A stretch of 11,868 nucleotides of DNA from the NCBI GenBank assembly GCA_024684155.1, contig JAIKXK010000068.1, positions 1 through 11,868 of the forward strand, read 5' to 3'. A model generated the notes under the pieces. It was not told where the DNA came from. It did not search any database and saw only the letters and a program-made list of their open reading frames with translations. Shown piece after piece: positions 1 through 6,595 of the stretch (positions are counted from its first letter, which is position 1; the number at the start of each line of letters is the position of its first letter). This DNA comes from Lachnospiraceae bacterium (GTDB lineage: Bacteria > Bacillota > Clostridia > Lachnospirales > Lachnospiraceae). A program made the translations under genes and the position numbers.

Positions 1-1
1 T

Positions 2-859
2 GATCCAAAACTTTTAGCTATGCAGTCAGGAGAAATTGATTGTTATAACTCTGTAAGTTCAGCAGCATTAGAGGTGTATGAAGCTGATCCTGATACTTAT
101 GATGTCACTTCAATTCCAGGTGCAAGACTTCAGTTTTATATTTTAAATGAAAACACATTAGACGATGCTCTTCGTGAAGCAATCAACTTAACGGTAGATA
201 AGGATGCAATTGCTGAGTATTTATCCGGAACTGTATCGGCAGCAGAGGGACCATTTTTAACAAATGCAGCTTATGGAAAAGTAACTGTTCCAGAGGTGGA
301 TACAAAAAAAGCAAAGGAGCTGATTGAAGCAGATGGCTATAGTCTTGGAGAGGATGGTATTTATGAGAAAGATGGAGAAAAACTTTCTATAAATATCGCT
401 TACTACGCTGCCAGATCATTAGATACTTTGGCGCTTTTAATTCAGGAACAGTTAAAGGCAATTGGTGTAGATTCTACTTTAACCTGTGAAGAAGATCCGG
501 ATGCTACCTACATTGCCACCGGAGATTTTGATTTGGCACTTTATTGCATGATTGCTGATAAAGCAGGAGATCCACTTTACTTTATTGATTCCACTCTTTC
601 AGAGGGGGCTTACTATAATGTAGGTGGATTTGAAAGCGCAGATTGCCAGGCTTTAATTGAAGAGCTTCGATATGAAACGGATACAGATAAGAGAGCAGAA
701 CTTGCAAATCAAATTATTCAAATTGCTATTGATGATAATGCCTTTGGATATGTGGGACTCTTCAATAACACCACAGTTCTTAGAAAAGGCGTAAGTGGAT
801 TTGCAGAAAAAATTCCATTTGATTTCTATGGAATTGATGCCAACACTACAATGGAATAA
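2..859 (+). CDS. ABC transporter solute-binding protein, family 5 (NikA/CntA/peptide type), 5'-truncated
   Basis: This is the C-terminal ~285 residues of an extracytoplasmic solute-binding lipoprotein of the SBP_bac_5 family, which captures a ligand outside the membrane and delivers it to the permeases encoded next. The frame is open from base 2 with no start, so the signal peptide and N-terminal lobe lie upstream of the window; the first in-frame ATG (position 20) is internal. Family hallmarks are a block reading 'LREAINLTVDKDAIAEYL', equivalent to the family's 'R-x-A-[IL]-x-x-A-[IV]-D-[KR]' motif, followed by 'EGPF', a 'KAKELIEADGY' segment, and a C-terminal 'IPFDFYGI' resembling the NikA tail. 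It stops 15 bases before the first permease. Ligand identity cannot be read from sequence: nickel chelate, opine-type metallophore or peptide are all possible. The compact permeases and ATPases downstream favour a metal or metallophore ligand. Confidence 0.88.
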   Translation, partial: DPKLLAMQSGEIDCYNSVSSAALEVYEADPDTYDVTSIPGARLQFYILNENTLDDALREAINLTVDKDAIAEYLSGTVSAAEGPFLTNAAYGKVTVPEVDTKKAKELIEADGYSLGEDGIYEKDGEKLSINIAYYAARSLDTLALLIQEQLKAIGVDSTLTCEEDPDATYIATGDFDLALYCMIADKAGDPLYFIDSTLSEGAYYNVGGFESADCQALIEELRYETDTDKRAELANQIIQIAIDDNAFGYVGLFNNTTVLRKGVSGFAEKIPFDFYGIDANTTME

Positions 860-874
860 TAGAAATGTAATTGT

Positions 875-1861
875 ATGAAACCAGTATTAAAACGTATTTT
901 TGAGCTAATTTTAATATTGTTAATCTTAAGTTTTTTTACCTTTCTTCTGATGTATTTAGCTCCCGGGGATGCGGCAGAAAAAAGACTGTCCTCCCAGGGA
1001 GTTGCTATTACAAAAGAAGTCTTAGATGCAGAACGTGAAAGACTTGGACTTTTAAAGCCATTCTTTGTCCGATATGGAGAATGGCTTTTTGGTGTGTGTA
1101 GGGGTGACTTTGGAATGTCCTTTAAGGATGATATGCCGGTGGCTGGAAAATTATGGTCGGGACTTTCAAATACATTGATTTTAGCAGGAGCCAGCATGTT
1201 TTTATCCATTCTGATTTCCCTGCCGCTTGCTATTGTTTCTGCATTTAAAAAGGACAAGGCAGTGGATCATGTGATAAAGCTATTTTCTTTTATAGGAAAT
1301 TCTTTGCCAAACTTTTTAATATCTGTGCTTTTTATGTATTTATTCTGCATTAAAATAAATGCCTTTCCAATCATAGCGACAGGAAGCCTGCAAGGCTTAT
1401 TACTCCCAACCCTGTCGTTAGCAATTCCTATTTCTGGAAGATTTATTCGACAGATGCGACAGGAGTTTTTATTACAAATGTCGGAGGACTATGTCATTGG
1501 AATGAAAAATCGTGGCATGAAAAAAAGATATATTGTAAAAAATGTTCTCTATAATTCCAGTGGGCATATTTTAAATATTATTGCTCTTCAAATCGGAACT
1601 TTAATGGGTGGTAGTGTTGTGATTGAAACGATTTTCCGTTGGCCGGGAATTGGAGAATTAGTCATGGATTCCATTACTGCCAGAGACTATCCTGTGATTA
1701 TGGGATTTGTTTTAATCATGGGAGTGATTTATGTCCTAATAAATCAGTTAGTGGATGTAGCAATGAAGAGATTAGATCCTCGTATTGCATCAGCTGGAAG
1801 AAATGGACTTGGCTCAGATGATTTTTTGACCTCTGATAAAAAAGGAGGTGCTCATGAATAA
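875..1861 (+). CDS. ABC transporter permease, NikB/DppB type
   Basis: Integral membrane subunit (328 aa) of a BPD_transp_1 importer; with the next protein it forms the translocation channel. The N-terminus has the typical first membrane helix ending in 'LMYLAPGD', then an extracellular stretch with 'DFGMSF' (DppB/NikB proteins usually have a G-D-[LF]-G-x-S motif there), then a block of membrane helices. The cytoplasmic EAA loop that docks the ATPase is near residues 205-227 ('YVIGMKNRGMKKRYIVKN'). The ending 'VLINQLVDVAMKRLDPRI' is the classic DppB/NikB C-terminus, followed here by a ~25-residue hydrophilic tail. Length is close to NikB (about 314 aa). The ATG at 875 has no obvious Shine-Dalgarno site, and translation may depend on ribosomes finishing the binding-protein gene 15 bases upstream. 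The 3' end overlaps the next gene by 8 bases. Confidence 0.93.
   Translation: MKPVLKRIFELILILLILSFFTFLLMYLAPGDAAEKRLSSQGVAITKEVLDAERERLGLLKPFFVRYGEWLFGVCRGDFGMSFKDDMPVAGKLWSGLSNTLILAGASMFLSILISLPLAIVSAFKKDKAVDHVIKLFSFIGNSLPNFLISVLFMYLFCIKINAFPIIATGSLQGLLLPTLSLAIPISGRFIRQMRQEFLLQMSEDYVIGMKNRGMKKRYIVKNVLYNSSGHILNIIALQIGTLMGGSVVIETIFRWPGIGELVMDSITARDYPVIMGFVLIMGVIYVLINQLVDVAMKRLDPRIASAGRNGLGSDDFLTSDKKGGAHE
1841..1848 (+). promoter_or_regulatory. Ribosome binding site AAAGGAGG that decides the NikC-type start
   Basis: A near-perfect anti-16S sequence lies inside the last codons of the upstream permease gene. It leaves 5 bases to ATG 1854. A GTG at 1848 in the same frame would overlap this site, so the ATG is the better start. 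Confidence 0.8.
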
Positions 1862-2660
1862 GGAAAAGTTAAAGCTAAAAATTATCTATGTAGCAACCAT
1901 AGCAGCTATGATTGTGGTACTTACTCTATTTGCAGGATTTTTTGCTCCAAACGATCCTTATGCTACTTCAGCAGAGGGAATACGAATGGCTCCATCTTTT
2001 TCTTATCCTTTTGGTACAGATAATCTTGGTCGTTGTGTTTTTAGTCGCGTACTTTATGGTGGAAGAACTACCATAGGAATGACCTTCCTTTTAGTTGCAA
2101 TTGCCTTTGTAATAGGAACTTTCGTTGGAATGATTTGCGGATACTTCGGTGGATGGCTGGATCGATTTTTAATGCGAATAGCAGATGTAACCTTAGCTTT
2201 TCCTCAAATGGTTATTGCCATTGCAGTGGCAGGAATTTTAGGCGGTGGTTTGTGGGGCGTTTTGTTAGCTCTTGGAATTACCATGTGGGTAAGTTTTGCC
2301 CGTCTTGCCAGAAGTCATACCTACAGCTTAAAAAGTCAGCCCTATATTAGCGCAGCAATTCTTTCTGGAAAAAGTGATTTTTATATTTTGACAAAACATA
2401 TTTTGCCAAATATTTTAGCCCCTTTATTAACCAATGCTTTGACACAAATTGGTGTTACTATGATTGGAATATCAGGTCTTTCCTTTTTGGGAATTGGAGT
2501 GCAAGCACCTATGGCAGAATGGGGGCAGATGATTGCGGAAGCTCGTGCTTATATTCAAATAGCACCATGGGCAGTTTTATTCCCGGCCTTAGCCATAGCT
2601 ATTACGATTATTGTATTTAACTATCTTGGGGATTTGATTATGGATTACAGGGAACTGTAG
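1854..2660 (+). CDS. ABC transporter permease, NikC/DppC type
   Basis: Second channel subunit (268 aa from ATG 1854) of the importer. After an N-terminal membrane helix and a short periplasmic stretch comes 'FGTDNLGR', the diagnostic motif of DppC/NikC permeases (usually F-G-T-D-x-x-G-R-D; here the final Asp is Cys). Then follow several hydrophobic helices, an EAA loop at about residues 162-192 ('YISAAILSGKSDFYILTKHI' with 'LPN' after it), 'LSFLGIGVQAPMAEWGQMI' and the terminal 'NYLGDLIMDYREL', where DppC/NikC proteins usually have N-x-x-G-D-x-L-R-D-x-x-D-P. The length is close to NikC (about 277 aa). The start is fixed by the AAAGGAGG at 1841-1848; starting at GTG 1848 would add two residues and overlap that site. 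The ATG lies within the upstream gene (8-base overlap, ATGAATAA), suggesting translational coupling of the two channel halves. Confidence 0.93.
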   Translation: MNKEKLKLKIIYVATIAAMIVVLTLFAGFFAPNDPYATSAEGIRMAPSFSYPFGTDNLGRCVFSRVLYGGRTTIGMTFLLVAIAFVIGTFVGMICGYFGGWLDRFLMRIADVTLAFPQMVIAIAVAGILGGGLWGVLLALGITMWVSFARLARSHTYSLKSQPYISAAILSGKSDFYILTKHILPNILAPLLTNALTQIGVTMIGISGLSFLGIGVQAPMAEWGQMIAEARAYIQIAPWAVLFPALAIAITIIVFNYLGDLIMDYREL

Positions 2661-2691
2661 AAAATTAGAAGAATTTAAGAAAGGAGTCGCC

Positions 2692-3441
2692 ATGTCGCTA
2701 TTAGAAATAAAACGATTAAATGCAGGATATGAAGATGGACAGGTTCTTTATGAAATTAATCTTCTTATGCATCATGGGGAGGTCCTTTGTGTGGTAGGAG
2801 AATCCGGATCAGGAAAAACCACACTTCTTCGATCTATCATAGGTCATGAGGGATTGCAGTATAAAAGAGGAAGTATGCATTTTGAGGAAAAGGATCTTTC
2901 AAAGCAAAAAAATCTTTTGGGAAATGAAATAGGCCTTATCCCACAAAATCCTGCAGGTTCCTTTAATCCCATTCGTCCTTTTGAAAAACAGTTTGTAGAA
3001 CTTTGCAAAAGTCATGGGATTCGTCCTGATAAAAAGATGTTTCAGAAGGCCTTTGCTTCCGTAGGACTTATGGATTATGAGAGAATTCTTCGGGCAAAAC
3101 CATATGAAATGAGCGGTGGAATGAATCAAAGAATTGCCATTGCAGCAGCTATGGTATTATCCCCAAAGCTTTTGATTTGTGACGAACCAACCGGCGCACT
3201 TGATGTAGTGACGGCAAAAAAAGTAACAGAAACCCTGCTTCAAATAAGAGATACTAGCGATTGTGGAATTTTGATGGTAACTCATAATCTAGGCATAGCA
3301 AAACAGATGGCAGATTCCATTGTAATCATGAAAAAGGGACGCATTGTAGAACAGGGGGCAAAGGATTTAATTATTCAGTCTCCAAAGCATGACTATACAA
3401 AACTACTATTAGAAAGTGCTCCGAGGATGATAAATGAGTGA
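2692..3441 (+). CDS. ABC transporter ATP-binding protein, NikD/DppD type
   Basis: Cytoplasmic ATPase (249 aa), one of two non-identical nucleotide-binding subunits that drive the importer. Visible motifs: Walker A at residues 36-44 (GESGSGKTT), Q-loop region 'LIPQNPAGSFNP', ABC signature at 140-143 as 'MSGG' followed by MNQR, Walker B 'LLICDEP' with D164/E165, D-loop 'GALD', and switch histidine H198 in 'VTHN'. The signature reads MSGG rather than LSGG, a change seen in DppD/NikD-type subunits. The protein ends soon after 'SPKHDYTKLLLESAP'; it lacks the ~70-residue C-terminal oligopeptide-transporter extension of DppD/OppD, so its size fits NikD (about 254 aa). ATG 2692 follows AAGGAG (2681-2686) by 5 bases. 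The 3' end overlaps the partner ATPase by 8 bases. Confidence 0.93.
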   Translation: MSLLEIKRLNAGYEDGQVLYEINLLMHHGEVLCVVGESGSGKTTLLRSIIGHEGLQYKRGSMHFEEKDLSKQKNLLGNEIGLIPQNPAGSFNPIRPFEKQFVELCKSHGIRPDKKMFQKAFASVGLMDYERILRAKPYEMSGGMNQRIAIAAAMVLSPKLLICDEPTGALDVVTAKKVTETLLQIRDTSDCGILMVTHNLGIAKQMADSIVIMKKGRIVEQGAKDLIIQSPKHDYTKLLLESAPRMINE

Positions 3442-4207
3442 AGTGATGTTAGAAGGTAAAAAATTACATAAGAGTTTTTCAGATAAAAATGGTCAAATCC
3501 TTGCAGTAAATAATGTGAGTTTTTCCTTAGAAGAAGGAGAGTTCCTTGGAATTGTAGGAGAAAGTGGTAGTGGAAAATCCACTCTTCTTCGGATGATGGC
3601 TGGATTAGAAGAAGTAGACGGGGGAAATCTTTATTATCAACATACAGACTATACAGGGGATGCTGCGAAAAATACAGGCAGATTTCTTCAGATGATTTTT
3701 CAGGATGCCTATGCCTCCTTTGATCCAAGAATGAAGATGAGAGACTCTGTCATGGAAGGCGTGAAAAGAAAGAATCTAAAAGATACATCCGAAGAAAAAG
3801 AAGTGGAAAAAAGACTTTTGGATTTAATGTCTGGTTTAGGATTGGATGATAGTTTATTAGAGAAACGTCCAAAGGAGTTGTCTGGAGGGCAGTGCCAAAG
3901 AATGTCAATCTTACGGGCGCTTTTGTCAGGTGCAAAGATTTTACTTTGTGATGAAATTACATCAGCTTTGGATGTAGTCACTCAAAATCAGATTTGTAAA
4001 TTACTTCAGAGGATTGGAAGAGAGTCGAACGTATCAATTATTTTTGTCTCTCATGATATAGCTCTGGTGTCAAAGTTTTGTACAAAGATGCTGGTGATGC
4101 ATGAAGGACAAGTAGTAGAAGAAGGAAGCACATCCGATGTAATAGCCTCACCGAAACATCCTTATACAAGGCAGTTAATCTCCTGTAGTAGGGGACTTAG
4201 TTTATAA
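3434..4207 (+). CDS. ABC transporter ATP-binding protein, NikE/DppF type
   Basis: Second ATPase (257 aa) of the importer, expected to pair with the preceding one. Motifs: Walker A at residues 42-50 (GESGSGKST), Q-loop region 'MIFQDAYASFDPRM', canonical signature LSGGQ at 149-153, Walker B with D173/E174 followed by 'ITSALD' (the DppF/NikE form of the D-loop region), and switch histidine H207 in 'VSHD'. The phrase 'FQDAYASFDPRM' is typical of the DppF/NikE branch (usually FQDP-x-x-S-x-[ND]P). The C-terminus ends at the 'SPKHPYTRQLI' element without the DppF extension, again matching NikE size (about 268 aa). It starts at ATG 3434, inside the upstream gene (overlap ATGAGTGA), with GAGG at 3423-3426 as ribosome binding site. 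An 86-base gap without an evident terminator separates it from the methyltransferases. Confidence 0.93.
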   Translation: MSEVMLEGKKLHKSFSDKNGQILAVNNVSFSLEEGEFLGIVGESGSGKSTLLRMMAGLEEVDGGNLYYQHTDYTGDAAKNTGRFLQMIFQDAYASFDPRMKMRDSVMEGVKRKNLKDTSEEKEVEKRLLDLMSGLGLDDSLLEKRPKELSGGQCQRMSILRALLSGAKILLCDEITSALDVVTQNQICKLLQRIGRESNVSIIFVSHDIALVSKFCTKMLVMHEGQVVEEGSTSDVIASPKHPYTRQLISCSRGLSL

Positions 4208-4293
4208 GCTGTTTTTTTTAGAGAGCAGGTTGTATCTAAAAGGAAGAACGATAAAAATATTTTGAGAGTTTTTTAGATTGGAAAGTATAAATA
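4208..4293 (+). other. Intergenic gap between the transporter and methyltransferase genes
   Basis: These 86 AT-rich bases contain a run of eight T (4212-4219). Only a very weak 4-bp stem (CTTA/TAAG) precedes the T run, so a working terminator is not supported. GGAAAG at 4280-4285, 8 bases before the ATG, is the likely ribosome binding site. TTGAGA (4262-4267) and TATAAA (4286-4291) are 18 bases apart but would begin transcription inside the first codons, so they are not called as a promoter. Read-through from the transporter genes is the simplest reading. Confidence 0.5.
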
Positions 4294-5064
4294 ATGGATT
4301 TAAAAGTGATAAATAGTAAATACTGGGAAGGACGGGCAGAAGGTTATTCCCTGGTGAATAAAGAAGAATTAGATGGGGTGCAAAGAGAAAAGTGGTCTAT
4401 GTTTTTGCGGGAGGAAATTTTAGGACACTTCCCGGATAAAGCGCCTCAGGAGATTTCTATTTTAGATATTGGAGCAGGCCCGGGATTTTTATCGATTATT
4501 TTAGCAGAGCAGGGATTTTTGGTAACGGCAGCAGATGGGGCGGATAATATGATTGCCCAGGCAAAGCAAAATGCAGGAAGTTTAGTAAATGAGATTTCTT
4601 TTGCCAAAGCAGATGCGGAAAATTTACATTTTAAAGAGCAAAGCTTTGATGTAATTCTATCAAGAAATCTCACCTGGAATTTGCCTCATCCAAAGAGGGC
4701 ATATGAAAGTTGGATGAAGGCATTAAAACCAGGTGGAATCATCTTAATATTTGATGCTAACTGGTATCACTATTTGATAGATGAAGAACAGAAAAAAGCC
4801 TATGAGGCAGACCGAGTTGCAGTAAAAGAATCTGGCTTTGATGATTATAATATTGGAGATAATTTTGATGTTATGGAAGACATTGCGGAAAAACTTCCTA
4901 TGACAGAAAAAATCCGTCCATCCTGGGATGAAAAGGTGTTTTATGGATTGGGAGCCACCTCTGTAGAAATCCATGAAAATATAGGCCGTCGCTTATATTC
5001 AAAAAAAGAACTAGTCAATTACAAAGCCACACCACTTTTCATGGTAAAGGCTGTTATGAAATAG
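4294..5064 (+). CDS. Class I SAM-dependent methyltransferase (first of a tandem pair)
   Basis: Cytoplasmic methyltransferase (256 aa) expected to transfer a methyl group from S-adenosylmethionine to an unknown small acceptor. SAM-binding motif I is 'ILDIGAGPGF' (D58, G60-x-G62-x-G64), followed by 'TAADGADNMI', where D is the acid that usually contacts the SAM ribose. A later block reads R124-NLTWNLPHP-133, then 'ALKPGGIILIFDANW' (F153-W157), matching motifs IV-VI of the fold. The C-terminal third (about 157-235) is a lid-like region with 'IRPSWDEKV', and the protein ends in 'TPLFMVKAVMK'. The next gene encodes a paralogue with the same RNLTW-LPHP and FDA blocks. Genes like this sit beside NikABCDE-type importers in other Clostridia and archaea, to my recollection, but I know of no established substrate. 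A role in making or modifying the ligand of the adjacent importer is inference. Confidence 0.88.
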   Translation: MDLKVINSKYWEGRAEGYSLVNKEELDGVQREKWSMFLREEILGHFPDKAPQEISILDIGAGPGFLSIILAEQGFLVTAADGADNMIAQAKQNAGSLVNEISFAKADAENLHFKEQSFDVILSRNLTWNLPHPKRAYESWMKALKPGGIILIFDANWYHYLIDEEQKKAYEADRVAVKESGFDDYNIGDNFDVMEDIAEKLPMTEKIRPSWDEKVFYGLGATSVEIHENIGRRLYSKKELVNYKATPLFMVKAVMK

Positions 5065-5075
5065 GAGTATTAATA

Positions 5076-5831
5076 ATGGGACAGTTAGTAGACATTCCTT
5101 TTGAAGAAGAATCTGTGGACATAAAAGAGCGGGTGCAAAAATATTGGGCCAATCGTTCCAAGGGATTTTCTGATATGAGACGGGATGAAATTGAAAGTAA
5201 TAAGGCAGCTCGTTGGACTGATGAGTTTAAAAAAGCTACAAATGGAAAACGAAATCTTCGCATTTTAGATGTAGGATGTGGAGCAGGATTTTTTGAAGTC
5301 TTATTAGGTCGTGAAGGTCATGATGTATTAGGGATTGATTTGACCCCGGAAATGGTTGCAAAAACCAATGAAATGACTTTGGAATACGGAGTGAGAAATG
5401 CGGGAGCAATGGTAATGGATGGGGAAAATCCATTGTTTGAAGAAGAAAGCATGGATGTCATTATTACAAGGAATCTTACCTGGACGCTTCCTCATCCTGT
5501 TGAAGCATACAAAAACTGGTATCAGTTATTGAAAAAAGGGGGCATTCTTTTAAACTTTGATGCAGAGTACGCAAAGGGAGCTCACAATTTAAAGCTTCCA
5601 GAAAACATTGCACATAAAGATATTAGTGATGAGTTAAAGGATGAATGTCATGAGATTTATCATATGCTGACTATCAGTAATCTGAATCGTCCCAATTGGG
5701 ATATAGAAGTATTAGAGCATATTGGATATAAGAATGTAACAGCAGATATGGATTTTGCAAGTCGTATTTATATAGAACAGGATGAGTTTTATATTCCAGA
5801 CAGGATGTTTATGATTAGAGCAGAAAAATAA
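5076..5831 (+). CDS. Class I SAM-dependent methyltransferase (second of a tandem pair)
   Basis: Second methyltransferase (251 aa), a diverged paralogue of the gene just upstream. Motif I is 'ILDVGCGAGFF' (D65, G67-x-G69-x-G71), with the ribose-contacting acid in 'LGIDLTPEM'. The shared family block is R132-NLTWTLPHP-141, followed by 'LLKKGGILLNFDAEY' (F161-Y165). Near the end, 'LNRPNWDIEVLEHIGY' parallels 'IRPSWDEKVFYGLGA' in the first copy. The segment between the FDA motif and this point, the likely substrate lid, differs strongly between the two copies, which suggests different substrates, successive methylations, or a heterodimer. ATG 5076 follows AGGAG (5063-5067) by 8 bases; that site overlaps the TAG stop of the first methyltransferase, and only 11 bases separate the genes, so the pair is almost certainly co-translated. 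A strong terminator follows. Confidence 0.88.
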   Translation: MGQLVDIPFEEESVDIKERVQKYWANRSKGFSDMRRDEIESNKAARWTDEFKKATNGKRNLRILDVGCGAGFFEVLLGREGHDVLGIDLTPEMVAKTNEMTLEYGVRNAGAMVMDGENPLFEEESMDVIITRNLTWTLPHPVEAYKNWYQLLKKGGILLNFDAEYAKGAHNLKLPENIAHKDISDELKDECHEIYHMLTISNLNRPNWDIEVLEHIGYKNVTADMDFASRIYIEQDEFYIPDRMFMIRAEK

Positions 5832-5849
5832 AAATGAAATTAGATGTAG

Positions 5850-5882
5850 AAAGGCAAAGGTTTTCTTTGCCTTTTTCTTTTT
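5850..5882 (+). terminator. Factor-independent terminator ending the transporter/methyltransferase unit
   Basis: A perfect 10-bp inverted repeat, AAAGGCAAAG (5850-5859) and CTTTGCCTTT (5865-5874), encloses a 5-base loop (GTTTT) and runs straight into TTCTTTTT. It lies 18 bases after the stop of the second methyltransferase gene. The reverse strand has few A/T-tract features pointing to a converging gene, and both neighbouring units run rightward, so it should act on the + strand. Confidence 0.9.
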
Positions 5883-5911
5883 GAAAATGAGTATTTATGG
5901 TAATATATACT
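5881..5911 (+). promoter_or_regulatory. Candidate sigma-A promoter for the signalling operon
   Basis: TTGAAA (5881-5886) is followed 17 bases later by TATATA (5904-5909), or 19 bases later by TATACT (5906-5911). A TGG just before TAATAT (5898-5906) could also act as an extended -10. The site overlaps the T tract of the preceding terminator and lies about 55-80 bases before the Hpt gene start. The region is very AT-rich, so the exact hexamers are uncertain; the need for a promoter here follows from the terminator. Confidence 0.5.
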
Positions 5912-5963
5912 ATGTATAACTAGATGGTTTTTGATATTACTTAGGGGAAAAGAAAGGGATAGT

Positions 5964-6575
5964 ATGGAATACAATATGCCACCTATTGCAGGGATTGATT
6001 GGGAGAAGGCGTTTCATTATTTGCCTACCAAAGATTTATTAATGGAAGTATTACAGGAGTTTGTTTCTTCTGCAGATAATCAAACCACGAAGCTCTCTGA
6101 ATTTAGAGATGATGTGGAGAGGGAACCTGGTGAGGCGCACTTTGCTTCTTTTCGAATTCATGCCCATGCCATGAAAAGTTCACTTCGCTCTATAGGTTCA
6201 GATTTATTTGAAGCAGCCTATGAACTTGAGGTTGCGGGTAAAGAACAACGCTTAGATGTGATTTTGGAAAAAACGGATGACTTTACCATTGAATATTTGT
6301 CTTTGGCAGAAAGTTTAAAGGTAATTGTTGGGGAAAAAAAGAAAGAATCCGGCTTTGATGAGCAGGCTTTTTTTGAAGAAATTACCATAATTCGTAACAC
6401 CATGAATGCCTTTGACATCGCTGGACTACAAGGGGCTATGAAAAATATTAGGGATATGGAAATTCCTGGTGTTTTTGCAGATAAGGTAGAAACACTAGAA
6501 AACGCAGTGAGGGATTTAGCGTCTGATGAGGTGCTGAAAACCTGCGATACATTAGAGGAAATGAGAACATATTAA
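5964..6575 (+). CDS. Stand-alone Hpt (histidine phosphotransfer) domain protein
   Basis: Cytoplasmic 203-aa protein expected to shuttle phosphate between receiver domains. The Hpt signature is 'HAMKSSLRSIG': H68 fits the phospho-accepting His of the family pattern H-x-x-K-[GS]-x-x-x-x-[IV]-G, with K71 and G78 conserved. Helices before it ('LMEVLQEF', 'AHFASFRIHAHAM') and after it ('ADLFEAAYELE'-like, residues ~80-95) fit the four-helix bundle. From about residue 122 a second all-helical segment runs to the end; it contains no histidine at all, so it cannot be a second active Hpt and may be a degenerate one or a docking domain. ATG 5964 was chosen because AGAAAGGG (5951-5958) precedes it; a TTG at 5931 in frame has no such site. 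It is the first gene of a four-gene operon encoding kinases and receivers, so it is a likely bridge between them. Confidence 0.85.
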   Translation: MEYNMPPIAGIDWEKAFHYLPTKDLLMEVLQEFVSSADNQTTKLSEFRDDVEREPGEAHFASFRIHAHAMKSSLRSIGSDLFEAAYELEVAGKEQRLDVILEKTDDFTIEYLSLAESLKVIVGEKKKESGFDEQAFFEEITIIRNTMNAFDIAGLQGAMKNIRDMEIPGVFADKVETLENAVRDLASDEVLKTCDTLEEMRTY

Positions 6576-6595
6576 GGGAAGAATGAGGGAATAAT

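Noticed and set aside
826..1257. Antisense open frame of 143 codons opposite the first permease gene.
   Set aside because: It overlaps a well-supported conserved gene, shows no recognisable domain and looks like a codon-bias shadow, as do the other minus-strand frames in the window.
1848..1850. GTG start for the second permease gene, two codons upstream of the chosen ATG.
   Set aside because: It overlaps the ribosome binding site AAAGGAGG, which is ideally spaced for ATG 1854.
2692..4207. Di/oligopeptide importer (DppD/DppF or OppD/OppF) assignment for the ATPases.
   Set aside because: Both proteins lack the C-terminal extension typical of those families; their lengths fit NikD/NikE better. 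The substrate is still not proven.
4198..4219. Possible terminator after the second ATPase gene (T8 run).
   Set aside because: The only stem before the T run is 4 AT-rich base pairs, far weaker than the real terminator at 5850-5882.
4262..4291. Promoter-like TTGAGA and TATAAA, 18 bases apart, before the first methyltransferase gene.
   Set aside because: Transcription would begin at or inside the start codon, giving a leaderless mRNA; in such AT-rich DNA the match is easily chance.
5931..5933. TTG start for the Hpt gene, 11 codons upstream of the chosen ATG.
   Set aside because: No ribosome binding site precedes it, and the AGAAAGGG before ATG 5964 would be inside the coding region.
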